From Tetmemena sp. SeJ-2015 (lineage: Eukaryota; Ciliophora; Spirotrichea; Sporadotrichida; Oxytrichidae): 64,000 nucleotides of DNA. Under the pieces are notes generated by a model. It did no database searches. It had not been told where the DNA came from and saw nothing but the letters and a program-made list of their open reading frames with translations. Positions 60,318 through 64,000 of this stretch are shown piece after piece. Made by a program: the position numbers and the translations under genes. The stretch covers positions 1 to 64,000 of the forward strand of contig JAJKFJ010022621.1 of assembly GCA_027382625.1 (NCBI GenBank). Reading direction: 5' to 3'. Numbering within the stretch: the first letter of the stretch is position 1; every line of letters begins with the position of its first letter.

Positions 60318-62810
60318 TCATAGACAATTCATGACTTATTTAAAACATTTTGAATAAGTTGTTGTTGGTCTATCTTAGAAAATCTTGAATGAATTAATTT
60401 GTATATTTCTCACTTTTTAAGGAGCCATTTATAAAAATTCTCTTTGCTATTGTTAGGAAATTTATCTCTCACTTAATTTAATGAATAATGCGAAATCGAC
60501 ATTTCTGAAGTCAAGAATTTTGACATTATAAACGAGGTCTAAAAGTGAGTAGATAGTTCTTTCATTTTTGAAGTCCAACTCTATTTTTAAATTTCTATTT
60601 CTGATTTATAAACTTTTGAGGGGGTGCCTTTCCTCGACACTAATGAATAAAGGTGTGAAAAAAGTATGTTTATAGGATAAATTTTGCTACTAAGTCTGAT
60701 TCTTCCAGTTTTAGAGGTGTATTCAAACATCTAATGCTTCAAATTTCAATCCTAATTTTGTCGGTTAGAGGTCAGCTGCACCTAAATAAAATCTATATTT
60801 TAAGCTATTTTTTCGCTATTGTAAAATAAAATTAATGTTAAATTTTTAAATAGTGCAACATTTTTAAAATTTTCTAATTTAATTCATAAATTAAGGGACT
60901 AAGCTAAATTTTCACCCTTAATCCTTTTACTTATAGTTGAAATGTTATGATTTAAAAAATGTTGCACTATTTAAAAATTTAACTTTAATTTTATTTTACA
61001 ATAGCGAAAAATAGCTTAAAATATAGATTTTATTTAGGTGCAGCTACCTCTACCCGACTAAATTAGGATTGAAATTTGAAGCCTTAGATGTTTGAATTCA
61101 CCTCTAAAACTGGAAGAATCAGACTTAGTAGCAAAATTTATCCTAGAAACATAATTTTTTCTCACCTTTATTCATTAGAAAATTTTACTGTCGAGGAAAG
61201 GCCCCCCAAACTTTTTATTATATCTAGTAAAGGGATCAATTAAATGCTATCTGATAATTGATTAAAATTATGAAAATCATTTTAAATGATCTTCAAAGTC
61301 TTTAACTTCTCAATTTAATTTGAATCCTTCAATTGCTCAAGAAGAATATTTATTTAAACATGACCATATATCTCCAATACTTCCAGGTGAGTTAAGTTAT
61401 TGATAAATTGTGCAGCATATTCAATAGAGTATATTTCATTTTCCAAGCTTAGAGAAAGTTAAGACAACGCTAGATAAAATTTTTGAAAGATCTTAAACAT
61501 CCTTGACTGAAATAAAAAGCGGTTGATCTAAATCAATTTTTATTTCTCTTATTTAATACTTATTAATCTTTCCTTCATTAAATTATTAAAAAATTATATT
61601 GCCCTTACTCGCTCAAAAGTATGTTTTAGCAAGGCGAAGAGATTTATAACTATTAGTTTGAGTTGAATATGCAGCAGGAACCCCTAAGGTTATAATTATA
61701 AACCGTTGTATGTTTTTTTTGTAATATATAAATGCGTGAAGTTTTTAGAGAATCTCTAAGAATTGCAAGAACAACAACACTTTTTAAATAGGAGTTTTCT
61801 TGCTCTAAGTTAGCACCCCTCTCTTCTAATAGAGACCAATAGGAAGTATTAAAATAGTTAAAATCGTTAAGGGTGAAAATACAAGTCTATCGCACAGTTA
61901 ACTTGGCGGTACCTCTTGTGGTGAAGTCTAGTTAGATCTTGAACTCTGCCATTTTTCACAAAATGTTGCTAGAAGTTGATTCCTACCATAAAAGAATATG
62001 AATTTCAGACCAGTATGTCTGTTCATTTTTCTGCAGCTAGTTCTAGCCAACGATGGCAAGATTTTATATGCTTTGGGTTTTCCAGCGTAGGTTGGTCAGC
62101 AACAGTTTTGGAATATTGTCAAAGGCTTGCACTTGTAAACTGATATGGTTTCCTAAGTTACAGAAGTGCTTTAATTACACCGTTAGGGGTTGCTTTAAAA
62201 TTCCTCATTAACTTTTATTAATCTTGCATTCATAATTTTGGTTTCTATTAATACGACATTTATATATTTCAACTAAATCAAATCTTGCCGCAATTTTTTC
62301 CAAATCTTCAAATCTAAGCTAGCAATGTTAAGCAAAAAATCTTGTAATAATTAGGTTATCATTCTCGCTTAAAATAAATATTTTGTCTAATATATTTTAA
62401 CTCTCTCTACATGTTTATACTTGTAATTATTATAATTCAGTAAAATCAATTTCAATTTGTAAGTTTATTTTTCTGTTAACTTTTCGAAGATGAGTGAAAT
62501 ATAACTCTTATTCGTAAGTTAATGTAGGTGTTGAAATTACTATTGAGAGTTAATTGAAAATTTGAAACTTTAAATTTGATATTTAAGAAATTTATGTATT
62601 ATAATCTCCCTCATTATTGAAAGAAGATTGAAGCATTTATTATATTTACTCCTCAAAATCTCCCTCTTTTAAAACTAGCTATTCCTATTGAAGCATCTAT
62701 GAATTTAGGACTAAATGCTGCTCGTGTCTGTTTAACTAACATATTTAGGAACTGAGTTCATCTAAGTTTAAATAACAGTAAATTGCCAATCTTAAATATT
62801 TGCAAAGCAT
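60318..62810 (-). pseudogene. Leucine-rich family copy U, TGA-broken and element-split
   Basis: ATG 62,810 gives MLCKYLRLAIYCYLNLDELS then SQICQLNRHEQHLVLNSQML. One frame runs 412 codons to TGA 61,575, interrupted only by TGA at codon 202 (62,205-62,207) and codon 285 (61,956-61,958). Readable repeats include FDNIPKLLLTNLRWKTQSIQ and FKIQLDFTTRGTAKLTV. After frame changes the gene continues with INNLTHLEVLEIYGHV and IEKLKTLKIIQNDF. The foldback element then intervenes. On the far side follow NLKIELDFKNERTIYSLLDL and VYNVKILDFRNVDF, ending at TGA 60,318. Apart from the element the copy is longer than its relatives, with extra repeats at the C terminus. Confidence 0.6.
60616..61210. mobile_element. 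595-bp foldback element inside copy U
   Basis: The two ends (GGGGGTGCCTTTCCTCGACA on the left, its near-complement on the right ending in CCCCCC) begin inverted arms of about 250 bp, roughly 60,616-60,867 and 60,953-61,210, around an 85-bp loop. The arms share long blocks, for example ATTTTTAAATAGTGCAACAT and AGGTGCAGCT, with scattered mismatches and one 12-base insertion in the right arm. There is no coding capacity. Leucine-rich coding sequence abuts both ends, so it inserted into the gene. Confidence 0.88.
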
Positions 62811-63575
62811 TTTTTTATTATTATAAAATAATTTATTCATAATACTTAACCGCTCTAGTAATTTAAATATTTATAAATAAAAATAAAAATATTTTTTTTT
62901 CTTCAGAGAGCAAATTTAGCTTTATTTTTCTTGTTAAGAATTACCTATTAAAATGTAAATTATTCTTTAATATTTAAGAAAAGGATAATTTTATATACGA
63001 TTACAACAAATATCTTTTTAAAGCATCGTGCTAGATATCATAAAATACTTTTTTTTAAATCTTTTATTCATTCTGGAAATCATAAGCTTATATTTTATGG
63101 ATGCTATAAAAAATGAGTCTCTTAAAAATAAATTATAATTTTTGCTCTCATCTTCTTTTTCACTTCATCAATTTTAAAGTGATGATTTAAAATATATTAA
63201 AATGCTCTCTTTATATTTTATTAAATCTTATTGTTGTTTATTTACTTGTTGAGTAAGTTACAGTGAGTTTAATAAAATTAGTTAATTTATATAATAAACA
63301 TTGCTCTGAAGATTAATAAAAAATCTTTAAAAAATCGTAATAATTATACAATTTTCCTTCTTTGGCTAAAGCCGTAAATAAAAGATTAAAATATAAGGTG
63401 TTCAAATTTATTTATTCTAAATAAAATTAGGTAAAGTCTTCATAAATAAAGATTTGAATTACAAAAGATTTTTCTAACTTTGAAACTATATAGACAAAAT
63501 TCAGATCTAAATATAAAATTAACTTTATTATTAAAAAATGGATCTGAAATACTTTTTTAATCATCTTTTAGGCTT
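62811..63575. other. Intergenic, no supported gene
   Basis: AT-rich spacer upstream of copy U. It should hold that gene's promoter, but no motif can be named. Confidence 0.35.
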
Positions 63576-64000
63576 TCATAAATTTTAGCTCTAAATTTCA
63601 ATGCAATTATTCTCTTTTTCATCTTTAAAATGGAAAAATATTTCAAAATCGCTGGCATTTTCGAAGTATAAATCCGAGACTTTGATTTTTTTAGATACCT
63701 TTTGTCTCAAAACATTTTCTATTTTCTCTTACAAAATTTATTAATTTTGGTCATACCTTCCTTATTCTTCTTAATTAACCAATTTTATTGAGGAGTTAAT
63801 CTCTTAAAGTTATATTCCTAATTTGATATTGATGTTTCTTAATCCCAATAATTTAATGCACCCAATAACTTCTCTAAATGAATAAATCTGATAATTTTCA
63901 TAAAATTCAAGATTAAATATTTCATTCTGGTTTGCCTTTTAGCATTTTTTGATAAATTAAAACACATAATTTAATATACTTTCTTCGAATAGTTTCTATG
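63576..64000 (-). CDS. Leucine-rich family copy V, cut by window edge
   Basis: The minus strand is open from about 63,870 to TGA 63,576: VIGCIKLLGLRNINIKLGIQ, then LQEINSSIKLVNQEEQGRYD, QKVSKKIKVSDLYFENASDF and EIFFHFKDEKENN. The first stretch and the Lys-Lys-Ile-Lys-Val-Ser-Asp-Leu-Tyr-Phe-Glu stretch show leucine-rich spacing. The 5' part lies beyond the window, so subgroup and integrity cannot be judged. Confidence 0.45.

Noticed and set aside
61575..61952. A separate 125-aa gene starting MAEFKIQLDF
   Set aside because: It is in the same frame as copy U, directly after that copy's codon-285 TGA, and its sequence continues the leucine-rich repeats. It is part of U, although an internal restart is possible.
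1..64000. Ciliate telomere (C4A2 repeats), rRNA or tRNA genes
   Set aside because: None found by reading: no tandem CCCCAA/CCCCAAA, no T-loop motif with a fitting cloverleaf, no rRNA core.

Overview
The window is very AT-rich DNA from a ciliate that reads TAA and TAG as glutamine and uses TGA as the stop. Evidence for the code comes from the sequence. At 11,860-13,215 (minus strand) a 452-codon frame is rich in TAA/TAG and ends at TGA. More than a dozen related frames behave the same way. The code, base composition and expansion of one leucine-rich family fit Tetrahymena or a close oligohymenophorean relative. Transposase debris, inverted-repeat elements and dead gene fragments suggest germline (micronuclear) sequence, probably a pericentromeric or subtelomeric expansion zone. 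The species and nucleus are inferred, not proven.

Layout. About twenty copies of one gene family fill the window from 3 kb to the right edge, every one on the minus strand. Each copy begins with a short helical, F-box-like segment (Lys-Tyr-Ile-Arg-Leu-x-Ile-Tyr-Cys-Phe-Leu-x-Leu, then a Leu-Ser-Lys motif) and continues as irregular leucine-rich repeats. The copies fall into subgroups: 6.8-15.9 kb (two two-gene blocks that look like a segmental duplication), 16.1-24.2 kb, 20.8-34.6 kb, and 38.4-48.5 kb. One copy (11.9-13.2 kb) is fully intact. Several others keep a single frame for 400-560 codons, broken only by one or two TGA codons. The rest also carry frameshifts.

Non-family content. A DDE transposase remnant lies at 1.26-1.75 kb. 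A ubiquitin-like pseudogene is at 10.75-11.0 kb and a small spliced plus-strand gene at 29.5-29.9 kb. A Cys-rich fragment and an unrecognised ORF lie at 51.2-52.3 kb. The right part holds a PIWI-domain pseudogene at 55.0-55.4 kb, cut by a 332-bp inverted-repeat element. Next comes a large palindrome at 55.87-58.94 kb (1,385-bp arms) whose 298-bp centre is a chaperonin-60 fragment. A foldback element at 60.6-61.2 kb sits inside a leucine-rich copy, and a 491-bp element with perfect 28-bp ends lies inside the copy at 17.9-19.9 kb.

Several blocks (1-3.2, 5.3-6.2, 22.2-22.5, 32.85-33.1, 36.3-36.5, 38.1-38.8 and 52.3-53.7 kb) are dominated by stretched homopolymers and break genes whose flanks still align. 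I read them as low-quality assembly rather than biology. No rRNA, tRNA, CRISPR or bacterial-type operon was found. Coordinates of broken genes are approximate.
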